This document shows, one piece after another, positions 48,216 through 57,078 of a DNA stretch of 64,000 nt. A program made the position numbers and the translations under genes. Origin of the DNA: Anaerobiospirillum sp. NML120448 (GTDB lineage Bacteria; Pseudomonadota; Gammaproteobacteria; Enterobacterales; Succinivibrionaceae); contig NZ_JALKIM010000009.1 of NCBI RefSeq assembly GCF_023050945.1, positions 21,034 through 85,033 on the forward strand, read 5' to 3'. A model generated the notes under the pieces. That model was given only the letters and a program-made list of their open reading frames with translations, searched no databases and was not told the origin of the DNA. Positions within the stretch are counted from its first letter, which is position 1; each line of letters starts with the position of its first letter.

Positions 48216-48270
48216 AAGCACTAAGTGCTTTTTAACCAAGGCCAAGGTAGATTATATTTACCTTGGCTTT
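48216..48270 (+). terminator. Double hairpin terminator of the oxidoreductase operon
   Basis: AAGCAC-TAA-GTGCTT followed by TTT, 9 bases after the stop. A second stem GCCAAGGTA/TACCTTGGC lies at about 48241-48267. Confidence 0.8.
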
Positions 48271-48368
48271 ACCAGGCTCTTAAGAGCTTATTAGATTTCA
48301 GATCAGTTGTTACTGATCAGGCTCCAAAAATTCTAATCTGAGAGCAAGGGCTTTGTGCCCTTCACTAC

Positions 48369-48391
48369 AAGCGGGCTTTGCCCGCTTTTTT
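48369..48391 (+). terminator. Further plus-strand terminator
   Basis: AAGCGGGC/GCCCGCTT with a TTT-type loop and a T run. It adds a third barrier between the oxidoreductase operon and the convergent gene. Confidence 0.75.
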
Positions 48392-48405
48392 GTTGCCTAA
48401 AAATG

Positions 48406-48442
48406 CAAAAAGCCACAAAGATTTTTTCTTTGTGGCTTTTTT
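48406..48442 (-). terminator. Terminator of the MORN-repeat gene
   Basis: AAAAAGCCACAAAG/CTTTGTGGCTTTTT form a 14-bp perfect stem with a T-rich loop, 16 bases past the stop of the minus-strand gene. Confidence 0.9.
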
Positions 48443-48457
48443 AGTTAACAATAAAGC

Positions 48458-50263
48458 TTATGGCTCATATGGATCATCTGAGCCTTCTGTAAGCCCCATT
48501 TTCAAGCGATCACGAGCAATACGAGCGCTTGGCGGTAATGGCTTTTGGAAGACAAATGGAATTACAGGTTCCACTTGTGCACCAGGAGCAAAACCAGGGG
48601 TTGCAGTATTTTTACGAGGTATAGTCTTCATTACTGCTTTTACTTGCTCTGGAGTTAATCTATTTTCAGAGCTCTTTGGCTTAACAGGCTCACTTGGACG
48701 CTCATCTAAATCAATTTGTCCTTGTTTAATAGCCTCATGCTGACCACCAAAAACAGCAGCTTTAACTTCATTAGAATTTAATTCTGTATTGTTGGTAGTT
48801 AAGGTAGAGGCATGCTCATTAAAACGAGCGTAAATAGGATTACCAGCCTTATGATCACACTCTGGCTCCTCATGGCGAGAATAGAAAGCATCTAACTCAT
48901 CATGGGTTAACTCCCTACCACAAACACAACGACCTGAAACAGGACGTGACAAATCATCGTATACGATGGAGAACTTTAAAGAACCTGTTAAATAGAAGTA
49001 CAGCTCCTCACCTTCTCTATGGCCATCGGTATAGTAAGATTGGCAATAAAGCTCACCACTTTCATAGTACTGACGGGCCATACCTTCCCAAAAGCCTTTC
49101 TTTAAAGTCCATTCTTGCTCAACATTGCCGTTTTCGTAATAAGTACGCTCTATACCCTCAGCAATGCCGTGAGAAAAATAGGCCTCATGCTTCATCAAGC
49201 CACGCTTATCATCATCACTTAAGAACACTACTTCCTTTTGACCAGTTTCTTGAGAGGTTCTAGTCAAGGTAGGGCCAGAGCTAGCACTAGCTAATGACGA
49301 GGCTTTAGCCGCAGCACTATCAGGGCTAATGGCGCAGTCAATGTTGTAATACTCACGATCAAAGCCATTTTTCTTACCATCAGAAAAAGTTGTCTCAGAT
49401 TCTAAATAACCGCTTTGATAGTAAATCTTACGAGTACCATTAAGCTCACCATCACGATAGGTAGCAATACGCTGTAACTTACCACTAGGGAAATAGCAGC
49501 GCTCTACACCATGTTTTACACCATTTTTAAAAGGGGTTTCATGGTTAAGCTGTTGGTTTTCAAAATAATTACGAACTACACCATCAATAGCATTATCAAT
49601 ATATGGTACTTCTGCAACAATATGACCCTCAGAGGTGAAAGAGGAAGAAATACCATGGCGACGACCATGAGACCATTGAGTAACAGTCTTAATCAAGCCA
49701 TTGGCATAGAATTCACGCTCGGTACCATCAATAATATCGTTTTGATAGTAAGACTCATGGCGAATAGCTCTGTTTTCAGGATAGAACTCAGTGTCAGAAC
49801 CTTCTCTTTTGTCTAATCTAAAGTTAGTCTCACTTTTTACACTTCCTGTTTCAAAGAAGTGCTTTTCTAGACCATCTTTATGGCCATCTACCCAAGGAAC
49901 TTCCGCTTCCAGCTTGCCGTCAGGAAAGTATAGTCTCTCCTTACCATGCCTAATACCATCAATATATGGGGTCTCAGAGCGAATAGCACCATTTTCAAAA
50001 TAGGTGCGCTCTTTAGAATATTGCTTAGGAGCAGGCTTTTTAGGGCGAGCATGTGCTTGAACTTGCTGCTTTGGAGCTGGTGCTGGCTCTTCATTTTCAG
50101 GTAAAAATACACTAGCCAATGCCTGCCAAGTACTCATTTGAGACTTGGGCACATTACGGCTAGGCTTTTTCCTTGCTTCACCTTGAGTTGGTGCTAATAC
50201 AAGCTTTGGACCAGCCGCCAGCATTAGCTTGGCATCAGTATTTTCCTTTTCTTTTCTAGCCAT
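48458..50263 (-). CDS. Large MORN/YwqK-like repeat protein
   Basis: The 601-residue product consists mainly of about a dozen 23-residue repeats of the MORN-variant (toxin-antitoxin YwqK family antitoxin) type: YFENGAIRSETPYIDGIRHGKE, YFPDGKLEAEVPWVDGHKDG, YYESGELYCQSYYTDGHREG and so on (about 90-420). A short CVCGRELTHDELDAFYSRHEEPECDH stretch after them has the look of a small zinc site. The N-terminus is basic and without signal peptide; the C-terminus is proline/lysine-rich. Such repeats form elongated beta-sheets that bind proteins or lipids. YwqK-like proteins are often immunity proteins of polymorphic toxins, but no toxin is seen nearby. Confidence 0.75.
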   Translation of the reverse strand: MARKEKENTDAKLMLAAGPKLVLAPTQGEARKKPSRNVPKSQMSTWQALASVFLPENEEPAPAPKQQVQAHARPKKPAPKQYSKERTYFENGAIRSETPYIDGIRHGKERLYFPDGKLEAEVPWVDGHKDGLEKHFFETGSVKSETNFRLDKREGSDTEFYPENRAIRHESYYQNDIIDGTEREFYANGLIKTVTQWSHGRRHGISSSFTSEGHIVAEVPYIDNAIDGVVRNYFENQQLNHETPFKNGVKHGVERCYFPSGKLQRIATYRDGELNGTRKIYYQSGYLESETTFSDGKKNGFDREYYNIDCAISPDSAAAKASSLASASSGPTLTRTSQETGQKEVVFLSDDDKRGLMKHEAYFSHGIAEGIERTYYENGNVEQEWTLKKGFWEGMARQYYESGELYCQSYYTDGHREGEELYFYLTGSLKFSIVYDDLSRPVSGRCVCGRELTHDELDAFYSRHEEPECDHKAGNPIYARFNEHASTLTTNNTELNSNEVKAAVFGGQHEAIKQGQIDLDERPSEPVKPKSSENRLTPEQVKAVMKTIPRKNTATPGFAPGAQVEPVIPFVFQKPLPPSARIARDRLKMGLTEGSDDPYEP

Positions 50264-50540
50264 ATAAACTCACCATATCCTAATTACGCTTTAGCCACCA
50301 TTAGCTAAAGGCCCTTTGCAGCTTATTGTAAGCCAAATTATTTTAACAAACGACAATATATGCAGGAAAAATTGCGCAATAAAAGTCAAAAGAATGGCTT
50401 GCCAAAAGGTTAATAAATCTTATATGGCAATTTCTATACCGAACTAAACCTTTTGCGCAAAAAACTAAATAGCCCTTATACTTATATACGGCTAAATTTT
50501 CAAAAAATTAAGACATAGGGTAAGTCTAAGGAGCTCTGCT

Positions 50541-51404
50541 ATGTATGAAGCATTTTACAAAAATTATGAAAGTGAAGTTTTTACTGCCACTATTTTGGTT
50601 AAAGAAAATTTAGGTATTGGCCATATTGCCAATTATGGCAACTTTAGCTGCAAAATTCTTGCTATGGTATTACCTGATGGCACTTTAATCGATAATGAGC
50701 TTACCCTTAACTGGCCTGTACCATGGGAAAATGCTCCACGATCAGAAACCTTTGATCGCCTCAAAGCACTTAATACTTATGAAGTTGAAGTCTCCAAATA
50801 CTTAATTGATCCTGACACAATGGATGAGAGCCGTCAGGAGTATTTCTCAAGACATTATTGTTTACGCAAAGTGCTTAAGGCAGATATTAAGCACAGCGCC
50901 TTACAAGCTATTAAAGAAGAGTTTTTACGTGAAGTTGCGATAAATGATCCTATGCTAGGCATAATTGTTTTGGATAAGAATATGGGCAACTTTGTATCAG
51001 AGGTTGACTGGTGCTCAGGTCAAGACAACGCAAGTGAGGTGCAACTGTATTTAGATGTTGATGAAGACAATGGCGAGACTTGCACTCAATCTCTTAGCCA
51101 TGCCCATACCATGTTCCAAGCACAAGAAAAGTTTGACCGCTTGATGCGCGAATATGCTGCCCAAAACCTTCTTGAAGATGCCAATAATTGGATAGCCGAC
51201 GACGACGAACAATCACAACTTTACCCCAACGGCCTAAGCCTTGAAGACTTCATGAAGCGTATTAGACTAAGTGAGCTTTCCATTGATTCTGATGGGTCAA
51301 TTAGCGCCTTTTATGATGACGACGACATCTTTTGGGGCCATGTCATTATTGTTGAAGGCTCCATACCAAACTTAACATTTGATAGTGCTTATATTGCAGG
51401 TTAA
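50541..51404 (+). CDS. DUF2262-like protein (paralogue 1)
   Basis: The 287-residue cytoplasmic protein ends in a region that matches DUF2262: a beta-strand/acidic segment VQLYLDVDEDNGET, a helix with FDRLMREYAAQNLLEDANNW, LSLEDFMKRIRLSELSID, and the typical C-terminal FYDDDDIFWGHVIIVEG. The N-terminal half (MYEAFYKNYESEVFTATILVKE) is shared with the next gene. AAGGAG precedes the ATG. The function of DUF2262 is unknown; its frequent presence among accessory and immunity-like genes is only a hint. No signal peptide. Confidence 0.72.
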   Translation: MYEAFYKNYESEVFTATILVKENLGIGHIANYGNFSCKILAMVLPDGTLIDNELTLNWPVPWENAPRSETFDRLKALNTYEVEVSKYLIDPDTMDESRQEYFSRHYCLRKVLKADIKHSALQAIKEEFLREVAINDPMLGIIVLDKNMGNFVSEVDWCSGQDNASEVQLYLDVDEDNGETCTQSLSHAHTMFQAQEKFDRLMREYAAQNLLEDANNWIADDDEQSQLYPNGLSLEDFMKRIRLSELSIDSDGSISAFYDDDDIFWGHVIIVEGSIPNLTFDSAYIAG

Positions 51405-51439
51405 TTTTAAGCCCCCCACTCTCATGTATTAAGCCGCCT

Positions 51440-51640
51440 TTAGCCCATACCATCAGCCCAACAGCTCATGCCATGCCCCCACAGCCCAGGCCTATGCCTA
51501 TGCAAGGGCCAGGGCCAGGGCTTGTTCCAGAGCCACATGGCCATTGCAAAGTGCAATTGCCACGGGCTAAGGCCACGGCCACGAGCCAAGGACAAGACCA
51601 AGGCAAAAGCCAGGGCAAGAGCGGCCATAGGACTTACACT
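51440..51640. repeat. GGCC/CCAGGG-rich simple-sequence island
   Basis: AGGGCCAGGGCC, GGCCACGGCCACGAG and CAAGGACAAGACCAAGG words fill the spacer between the two DUF2262-like genes. The sequence is open in several frames and yields false N-terminal extensions. Confidence 0.8.
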
Positions 51641-52390
51641 ATGTTTGACCAGTTTTTTGTTAATTATCAGGCACAGCAATTTGAGGCTATAGTACTGATT
51701 CATGAGGTTAAGAGCATTGAGCCATGTAATGATTATGCCATCATGAATGTTGCAAGCTTAATCATGATTCAAAATGAGGGAACCCCTATCATTAAAGATA
51801 TGCAAATTAGCTTTCCTGTCGACCAAGCTAATTTGATCTCCCCTTTTTCTAATTTGTGCTTTTATCGAGTAATGCTTAGTAAGCACCTTAATCCAAGTTC
51901 TAGTAGCTCTTGCTTTTGCTTACGATCTATTATGGAAGGCCCTATTTTAGATGATGCTCTAGAAGAGCTCTGCGATGAAACGATACAAATTCATGTGCAA
52001 GACCCTATTTTTAATGATTTAATCTTGATAAGGTCTTTAGGAGCTTTTGCTTGTAGCACTCCATGGTGCAACAATATGGTTAACTTCTATTTTGAGTGCG
52101 ATCCTTTTAATATGGCTCAGTGCCAAACCTCATTAAGCTTTGGCAAACAAATATTAGCCAACGAAAACTATATCAACAGCCTACTATTTGACTGCGCTCT
52201 TACCAATCACGCCCATAGAAGCAATGGCGTTTTTACCCCTTGGGTCAATGCTTTTGCTATTAAAGCTAACGGCTTGTTTAGCGCTCAACTAGCACATAAT
52301 TTAATGCCCGATCTAGGCTATATTGTAGTTGAAGGCTCAACACTAAATGGAACTATAGTTAGATCTTTTATCACCGCTAGCACTAACTAA
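51641..52390 (+). CDS. DUF2262-like protein (paralogue 2)
   Basis: This 249-residue protein is a diverged tandem paralogue of the product at 50541-51404: MFDQFFVNYQAQQFEAIVLIHE aligns with MYEAFYKNYESEVFTATILVKE, and the ends LGYIVVEGSTLNG and WGHVIIVEGSIPN correspond. It lacks most acidic residues of the DUF2262 core and may have changed function. The open frame runs back to 51473 through a low-complexity repeat, but the homology begins at the ATG at 51641, so I place the start there. Unlike its partner it contains many cysteines (SSSSCFCLRS, ELCDE, CSTPWCNN). Confidence 0.65.
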   Translation: MFDQFFVNYQAQQFEAIVLIHEVKSIEPCNDYAIMNVASLIMIQNEGTPIIKDMQISFPVDQANLISPFSNLCFYRVMLSKHLNPSSSSSCFCLRSIMEGPILDDALEELCDETIQIHVQDPIFNDLILIRSLGAFACSTPWCNNMVNFYFECDPFNMAQCQTSLSFGKQILANENYINSLLFDCALTNHAHRSNGVFTPWVNAFAIKANGLFSAQLAHNLMPDLGYIVVEGSTLNGTIVRSFITASTN

Positions 52391-52426
52391 AGTTAGTGCC
52401 CCTATAGGCTCTATCACAGAGCCTAT
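52381..52426 (+). terminator. Hairpins after the second DUF2262-like gene
   Basis: CACTAACT/AGTTAGTG overlaps the stop codon. ATAGGCTCT/AGAGCCTAT (52404-52426) is a perfect 9-bp stem. A clear T run is missing, so termination is likely but not certain. Confidence 0.5.
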
Positions 52427-52859
52427 AAAATTAGCATCCCACCTCTAAGCTCCCTCACCAAGCCCAAGTCATAATCACCTATTCTCCACTTTTGAAGACC
52501 ATCAAAACCTAGCATGCTCTTAAGCACCACTCTTTATCAAACAGCCAGATATTTGCTAAAAATTAATCAATAGTACTGACTTTTGCTGGTTGCTATGAAG
52601 CTAAGTATTAAGCTATATTGCTTTCGTAGGTGTACAAGCATAATGTACAAAAAATTTTTGCTTAAAAAAATTTGAACCACAACACAAGACTACTATTCAG
52701 TTAAAGCAATGAGCTAAAAGCATCCTATACTATAGTTAGTTCTTGTTAATACTTTCAATTTTGTCTTCGGTAATACCAATAAGTTTTTTCTTTTTACTAA
52801 TGGTTGTTAACCTATAGTTTTAGGTGAAGCTAAGACTTGATTGTCTATAAGGAGGTCTT
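52427..52859. other. Gap upstream of the exported protein
   Basis: The sequence is AT-rich. No gene or clear repeat is seen. The region ends with the strong ribosome-binding site AAGGAGGT of the next gene. Confidence 0.4.
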
Positions 52860-53345
52860 ATGGCCAAACTATCCTTCCCTCGTTACTTCATGAGCATATT
52901 GGTTAGCTTACTTCTCTGGTTTGCTCCTATAAATGCTCAAGCTGAAGTCTTTGAATCACACTTCTTTACTGTTGATTTAGGTAGTAGTTGGAGAGTTTCA
53001 GGACGACCTCACAATATGCCTCATTCGGTTAATGTAAATTTTGTTAATAACAATGCAAAATCAAGCATTAATATAGTAATTGGCTCAGGACAAATTCAAC
53101 CTTATGCTTTGCTAGTAAATCTGCAAAAGACTCTAAGATCTCAAAAAGCTAAAGTTGGCAAAATTGAACAAGATGGTAGCCTGTTATACTTTGAGTTCAA
53201 TCTTAATGGTCTGTTAGGCTTCTCTTGCAGCGCCACTAATGGCAAGGATGTTTCAAGCATTACTGTTTTAGGCAACCCTCAAGCTGGCAAGCGATTATTA
53301 TCCGAAATCAAAGCTAATGATCATCAATTATTCCCTAACTTCTAG
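52860..53345 (+). CDS. Small exported hypothetical protein
   Basis: The 161-residue product has a signal peptide (YFMSILVSLLLWFAPINAQA-EVF) and a mature part of alternating beta-strands (FTVDLGSSWRVSG, KSSINIVIGSG, SLLYFEFNLNG, SITVLGNPQ), with a short helix at the end. I do not recognise the family. AAGGAGGT is placed ideally before the ATG. It converges on the NUDIX-like gene with a shared terminator. Confidence 0.65.
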   Translation: MAKLSFPRYFMSILVSLLLWFAPINAQAEVFESHFFTVDLGSSWRVSGRPHNMPHSVNVNFVNNNAKSSINIVIGSGQIQPYALLVNLQKTLRSQKAKVGKIEQDGSLLYFEFNLNGLLGFSCSATNGKDVSSITVLGNPQAGKRLLSEIKANDHQLFPNF

Positions 53346-53362
53346 TTAATTTTACCCATTAG

Positions 53363-53398
53363 AAAAAAGCAGCCTTTTTAGACTGCTTTTTTTTTTTT
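53363..53398. terminator. Bidirectional terminator between convergent genes
   Basis: AAAAAAGCAGCC..GACTGCTTTTTT with A6 and T12 flanks serves both the exported-protein gene and the minus-strand NUDIX-like gene. Confidence 0.85.
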
Positions 53399-53400
53399 GC

Positions 53401-54492
53401 CTATAAATCAACGCAAAAAGTACGTTGAGCTGTTCGATTATAGAAGGAGGTATTTTTCAGCCATTGAGTTAACAACTTCTGACTATGATCAGCAATAGGC
53501 GGTGCTGGCACCTTATCAACACTATCAGTACGATACAAAATATGTTGAGTCATATCCTGCTCTTTAATAAAGCAGTAATTATGATTATTTTGTTGTTTAA
53601 GCCATCTAAAGACATCCTCTTGTTCAGAGGTTAAATTAAGCTTGACGACATCAGATACAAAGAAAGAATAACAGCCAAAACGCTCATCAAAGAAAAACTC
53701 ACGATAATAGCCTAAATAGTCATAGCAAATAGTCTTAAAGTTGTTTTGCAAATGCTTAGGAATAATGCCGCTATCAAATAATTCCTCTTTGAACTCCCGT
53801 GAAAGATCACTAATTTGCTCTCTATGGCATACTAGATCTGGCCCACCTGTATACAAGTCATTTTGAGTTTTTAAATAGGCCATGACCTGCCCTGCCCCAT
53901 TTAATCCTCGCTCTTGAGCCCAGCCCTTATCAACGGCCAACTCACCAGTCTTATAAACCAAATCGGTAAACATATCGTTCACCTCACAGGCCTCAGACAT
54001 GCGCTGCTCTAAATTAACTTTAGCCTCTTGATTACTATTTTCAGTGCTAAGACCTTCGTTTTTTACTAGTTCTGTCGAGCAAAAATACTCAAAGAGCATG
54101 CGTACTTTGGCAGCTGGTAATAGGAATCTAAAATCATTATCTGAACTTTGTAAGCTCTTAGCTTTGGCATTACTTAAACCACCAGGAATGCTCAGATTAT
54201 TCAACTCATAATCTGAATCTAACTTGCCCTCACCTTCACCTTCCTTAGAGAGCCAACCATTTAACTGCTCATGGATGCTAGGAGCTGGCTTAGGAGCAAA
54301 ATACTTGTCTATTACCGCCTTTGACTCATCAAAGTAATGATAGCCGCCACCAACTGGCTGATATCTCCAATTATCAGGATGCTCATTTCCTACTAAAAAT
54401 AGCTCTCCATCTACCTCAATTTTAAAAATATAAGCAAAAGAGGCTCTAGCTTGGCCAAAATCTGCTTGCACACTCTTATTTGTGTAGGTCAT
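53401..54492 (-). CDS. SMODS-associated NUDIX-like protein with internal insertion
   Basis: The 363-residue protein matches the SMODS-associated NUDIX (Sa_NUDIX) pattern known from CBASS-type nucleotide-signalling loci: ASFAYIFKIEVDGELFLVG and RYQPVGGGYHYF (17-54), NDFRFLLPAAKVRML (119-133), the Nudix-box helix LSREFKEELFDSGI (230-243), then YREFFFDERFGCYSFFVSDVV and IADHSQKLL. The REFKEEL core is intact, while the upstream glycine/glutamate part of the Nudix box is not clear. About 90 residues (140-228) are inserted between the halves, and another loop (about 65-115) is expanded. Known members act with a CD-NTase; none is found in this window. There is no good ribosome-binding site at the start. 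Confidence 0.7.
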   Translation of the reverse strand: MTYTNKSVQADFGQARASFAYIFKIEVDGELFLVGNEHPDNWRYQPVGGGYHYFDESKAVIDKYFAPKPAPSIHEQLNGWLSKEGEGEGKLDSDYELNNLSIPGGLSNAKAKSLQSSDNDFRFLLPAAKVRMLFEYFCSTELVKNEGLSTENSNQEAKVNLEQRMSEACEVNDMFTDLVYKTGELAVDKGWAQERGLNGAGQVMAYLKTQNDLYTGGPDLVCHREQISDLSREFKEELFDSGIIPKHLQNNFKTICYDYLGYYREFFFDERFGCYSFFVSDVVKLNLTSEQEDVFRWLKQQNNHNYCFIKEQDMTQHILYRTDSVDKVPAPPIADHSQKLLTQWLKNTSFYNRTAQRTFCVDL

Positions 54493-55114
54493 AAATATTA
54501 TTAACCAGCGACCTTTCCTTTATTAGAAAGTAGCTCGCTGTTAGCCTCTTAATCTACTGTCGCCCGCTCTATACAAAGCTAATCATATAGTTGCACAGCT
54601 TAGTTTAATCCAAAATCCCTGACAGCTGAATTGACCCTTTAGATAAAATAAGATCACAGCTCAGCCTGATAAGTTGACAAACAAATATCTGCTTTGAACA
54701 AAAGGTCTACCCTAAAACATTTTAGGATGAAAGTTTAGCAAGACAATTAAGGCTGGATAGTGCTAACACCATAATGCCACAACAAAAGAAAATAAGAATG
54801 ATTCTGTGTTAGCTGCAAATTATCAAAAAAATTTAACTATAAAGATGCATGTCCCACTTATAGACTAACGCACAACATCTGTCTTAACCAAAGCTTAGCA
54901 CTATCGGCAAGCAATTCCTACCTAAAGAGAGAAAATATCAAGCCTTTTCTTTACCCTTACCAAACCAGAATCAACAGCTATCTTATTAGCCATTCATAAA
55001 AACAAGCTCTTTTACCACCATGCGGCACCGCACTGCACTGCCCAGCACTGCACTGTTGCAAGCACAGATGCAAGCGCAGCCTAAATTACTGATGTTTCTT
55101 ATTAGCTTTTTTCT
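54493..55114. other. Gap between two accessory genes
   Basis: No gene is seen. A GCACTGC-type simple repeat occupies about 55022-55080. Confidence 0.4.
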
Positions 55115-55145
55115 AAACAAAAGGCCCCAAAAGGGGCCTTTGTTA
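55115..55145 (-). terminator. Terminator of the 635-residue unknown gene
   Basis: AAAGGCCCC-AAAA-GGGGCCTTT is a perfect 9-bp stem. On the minus strand it is followed by TTGTTTAG. Confidence 0.85.
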
Positions 55146-55170
55146 AATTAAAGATAGGAGTGATAGGATG

Positions 55171-57078
55171 CTACTTCTTTCTAGCTTTACGTAAACGAGC
55201 ACGATTGGATAGCATATTCTTTTGAGCATCATTACTTTGTGGCTTTAAATTAAGCTTTTCTAAGCATAATGGATCGTCTAAAGTATCTTTCCACTCTTGC
55301 AACCACAGCTCGTCGCAAGGCTTGTCTTTTTGCTCGAGCATGCTAAGTAAAGAGTTATCTTTAAAAGACTCAACATCCTCATTCTTATGGGAGCCATAAG
55401 GTATTTGTACACTATCAGCCAGATCAATGGAAGTAACTTCAAGGCTTTCACCTTGCTGTTGTAAAGTAACAACAATGGCATCAGCATGTACTAAACCTAA
55501 AGATGCTTCACTTTCTAAGAATTGGTCATCTGTTTTATCAGTAAAAGCAAATAATTTACTTAAAATTTGAAACTTAATAATGTCTTCATCATCAAGAATA
55601 ATGCGCTCTACATCTAAGTTGTAATTACGTAATAACTTTGGAACAGTTAAATTAGAGCTTAAAACAGGGTCTTTAAAGGAGTAATTAGCAAACTCTTGAT
55701 CATGATTGCGACGACGTGCCTCTTGCTGATTTTTCATATCGACAATAGGCTGCGCAATAGTATTAATAATGTCTGAGCACAGTTCATCAAAAGAGCTTAA
55801 ATCGCTAGTTTTTAGCTTTGCTAAACGCTTGGCAATGTCATCAAAGTTACTAGAATCACTCTCTTTTACCAGCACCTCAATGTTTTTGCCATTGATATCA
55901 ATATCAAAAATGAAATAACCATTATTGATAAAGATCATCTGCTCTGAAGTTTCGTGGGCATCAAAAGGAGAGATATTGTCAGATGGGCAATAATGCACGG
56001 ACTTAGCCACCTCGGCTAATCCCTTATGCGCTAGTAGCTGCTGGTAAAACTTCAAAGTAGGATGATCTTGGAGCTGTCCTAAAAATACATGCTTAATGCC
56101 TACAGCATAGCCGCTAAGATAAGGAGGATCTACATCGATACCAAAACCCTGATAGCTCTCACCTAATACTTGGTTTTTAATTTCATACCACAATATAGAT
56201 TTACCATCTGGGAAAATTACAATTTCGCTTAATTGTAAAGCGTTATAGAGCTCCTCAAGGCTGCTTACAGCTTTAAAAGCGCTCTTATCTTCTAACTTAT
56301 CAAACCACTCATACACAAAGACATCACGCAACATATCGGTAATGCCTTCATCCTCAACTTTTAATTGATTATACAAAATGTTTAAAGTCATTAAGGCAGA
56401 GGAAAAGTCCTGATCTGGAGCTTCAATCAAACGAACGTTTAAAGAGCGTCCCTGATAGCGATGCTTTGCACAGAGCTCTTCTTGTAACTTCAATACCTGC
56501 TCCTGAATACGCTCAGTTAAAGATGCGCTATGGCTTACCTCTTTTTCATCTTCGATGCCTTGTAAGCTGGTATTAGCCTCTGTATTGTTAGCTACCTGTC
56601 CCTTTTTGGCAGCTTTAGCAGCTTTTTTGAGAGCCGCTTTTTGTTCTTTGCGTAGCTTGGCTAATTGCTGAGCTTTTTCTTGCTCTTCCTTTTTAAACGC
56701 ATCTACGCAATCAAAAAGCTTCGGCAATATAATCTTGGTTTGATGATTAGAGACAGGCAATTCATTAAGAGCAAATAAGACAGCCAAATCATCTGATAAA
56801 ACAAATTTATCCAAGATATCAAGAGGGTTGGAGTAAGTATATTGGTAGGCTCGATTAGGTTCACTAGGAATATCGAACTTAAGATTACTATTTGCATTGT
56901 TAGTGAGCGCTTGAGTAAACATCTGTCCAGATACATACTTAAAATCATCGTAATGTTCCATACGATCTAAATTAAGCTTAAAATAGACTTCATGGCAATT
57001 CTCATCATGCACAAAGTCTTCATATCCCATTACCTTACAGATAGCTTGCTCAATTTGTGCTCTTAATAGTTTACTCAC
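55171..57078 (-). CDS. Unrecognised 635-residue protein
   Basis: I cannot assign a family. The N-terminal part (1-130) is globular and mixed alpha/beta. A strongly charged coiled coil (about 128-160, KEEQEKAQQLAKLRKEQKAALKK with alanine/lysine repeats) follows, then a low-complexity linker. A second globular region (about 190-450) contains LQLSEIVIFPDGKSILWYEI and FIFDIDINGKNIEVLVKE, which loosely recall DUF2262 strands seen in the genes at 50541 and 51641. The C-terminus is basic (NRARLRKARKK). No signal peptide or membrane helix is present. It lies upstream of the NUDIX-like gene on the same strand, with a terminator between them, so co-transcription is unlikely. Confidence 0.7.
   Translation of the reverse strand: MSKLLRAQIEQAICKVMGYEDFVHDENCHEVYFKLNLDRMEHYDDFKYVSGQMFTQALTNNANSNLKFDIPSEPNRAYQYTYSNPLDILDKFVLSDDLAVLFALNELPVSNHQTKIILPKLFDCVDAFKKEEQEKAQQLAKLRKEQKAALKKAAKAAKKGQVANNTEANTSLQGIEDEKEVSHSASLTERIQEQVLKLQEELCAKHRYQGRSLNVRLIEAPDQDFSSALMTLNILYNQLKVEDEGITDMLRDVFVYEWFDKLEDKSAFKAVSSLEELYNALQLSEIVIFPDGKSILWYEIKNQVLGESYQGFGIDVDPPYLSGYAVGIKHVFLGQLQDHPTLKFYQQLLAHKGLAEVAKSVHYCPSDNISPFDAHETSEQMIFINNGYFIFDIDINGKNIEVLVKESDSSNFDDIAKRLAKLKTSDLSSFDELCSDIINTIAQPIVDMKNQQEARRRNHDQEFANYSFKDPVLSSNLTVPKLLRNYNLDVERIILDDEDIIKFQILSKLFAFTDKTDDQFLESEASLGLVHADAIVVTLQQQGESLEVTSIDLADSVQIPYGSHKNEDVESFKDNSLLSMLEQKDKPCDELWLQEWKDTLDDPLCLEKLNLKPQSNDAQKNMLSNRARLRKARKK

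Noticed and set aside
51473..51640. N-terminal extension of the second DUF2262-like protein (Pro/Gly/Gln-rich)
   Set aside because: The extension is a translation of a GGCC/CCAGGG simple repeat. Homology to the paralogue starts exactly at the ATG at 51641.
53401..57078. CBASS operon
   Set aside because: Only the NUDIX-like protein fits. The 635-residue neighbour shows no GS-x-D/E nucleotidyltransferase motif, and there is no effector; a terminator separates the two genes.
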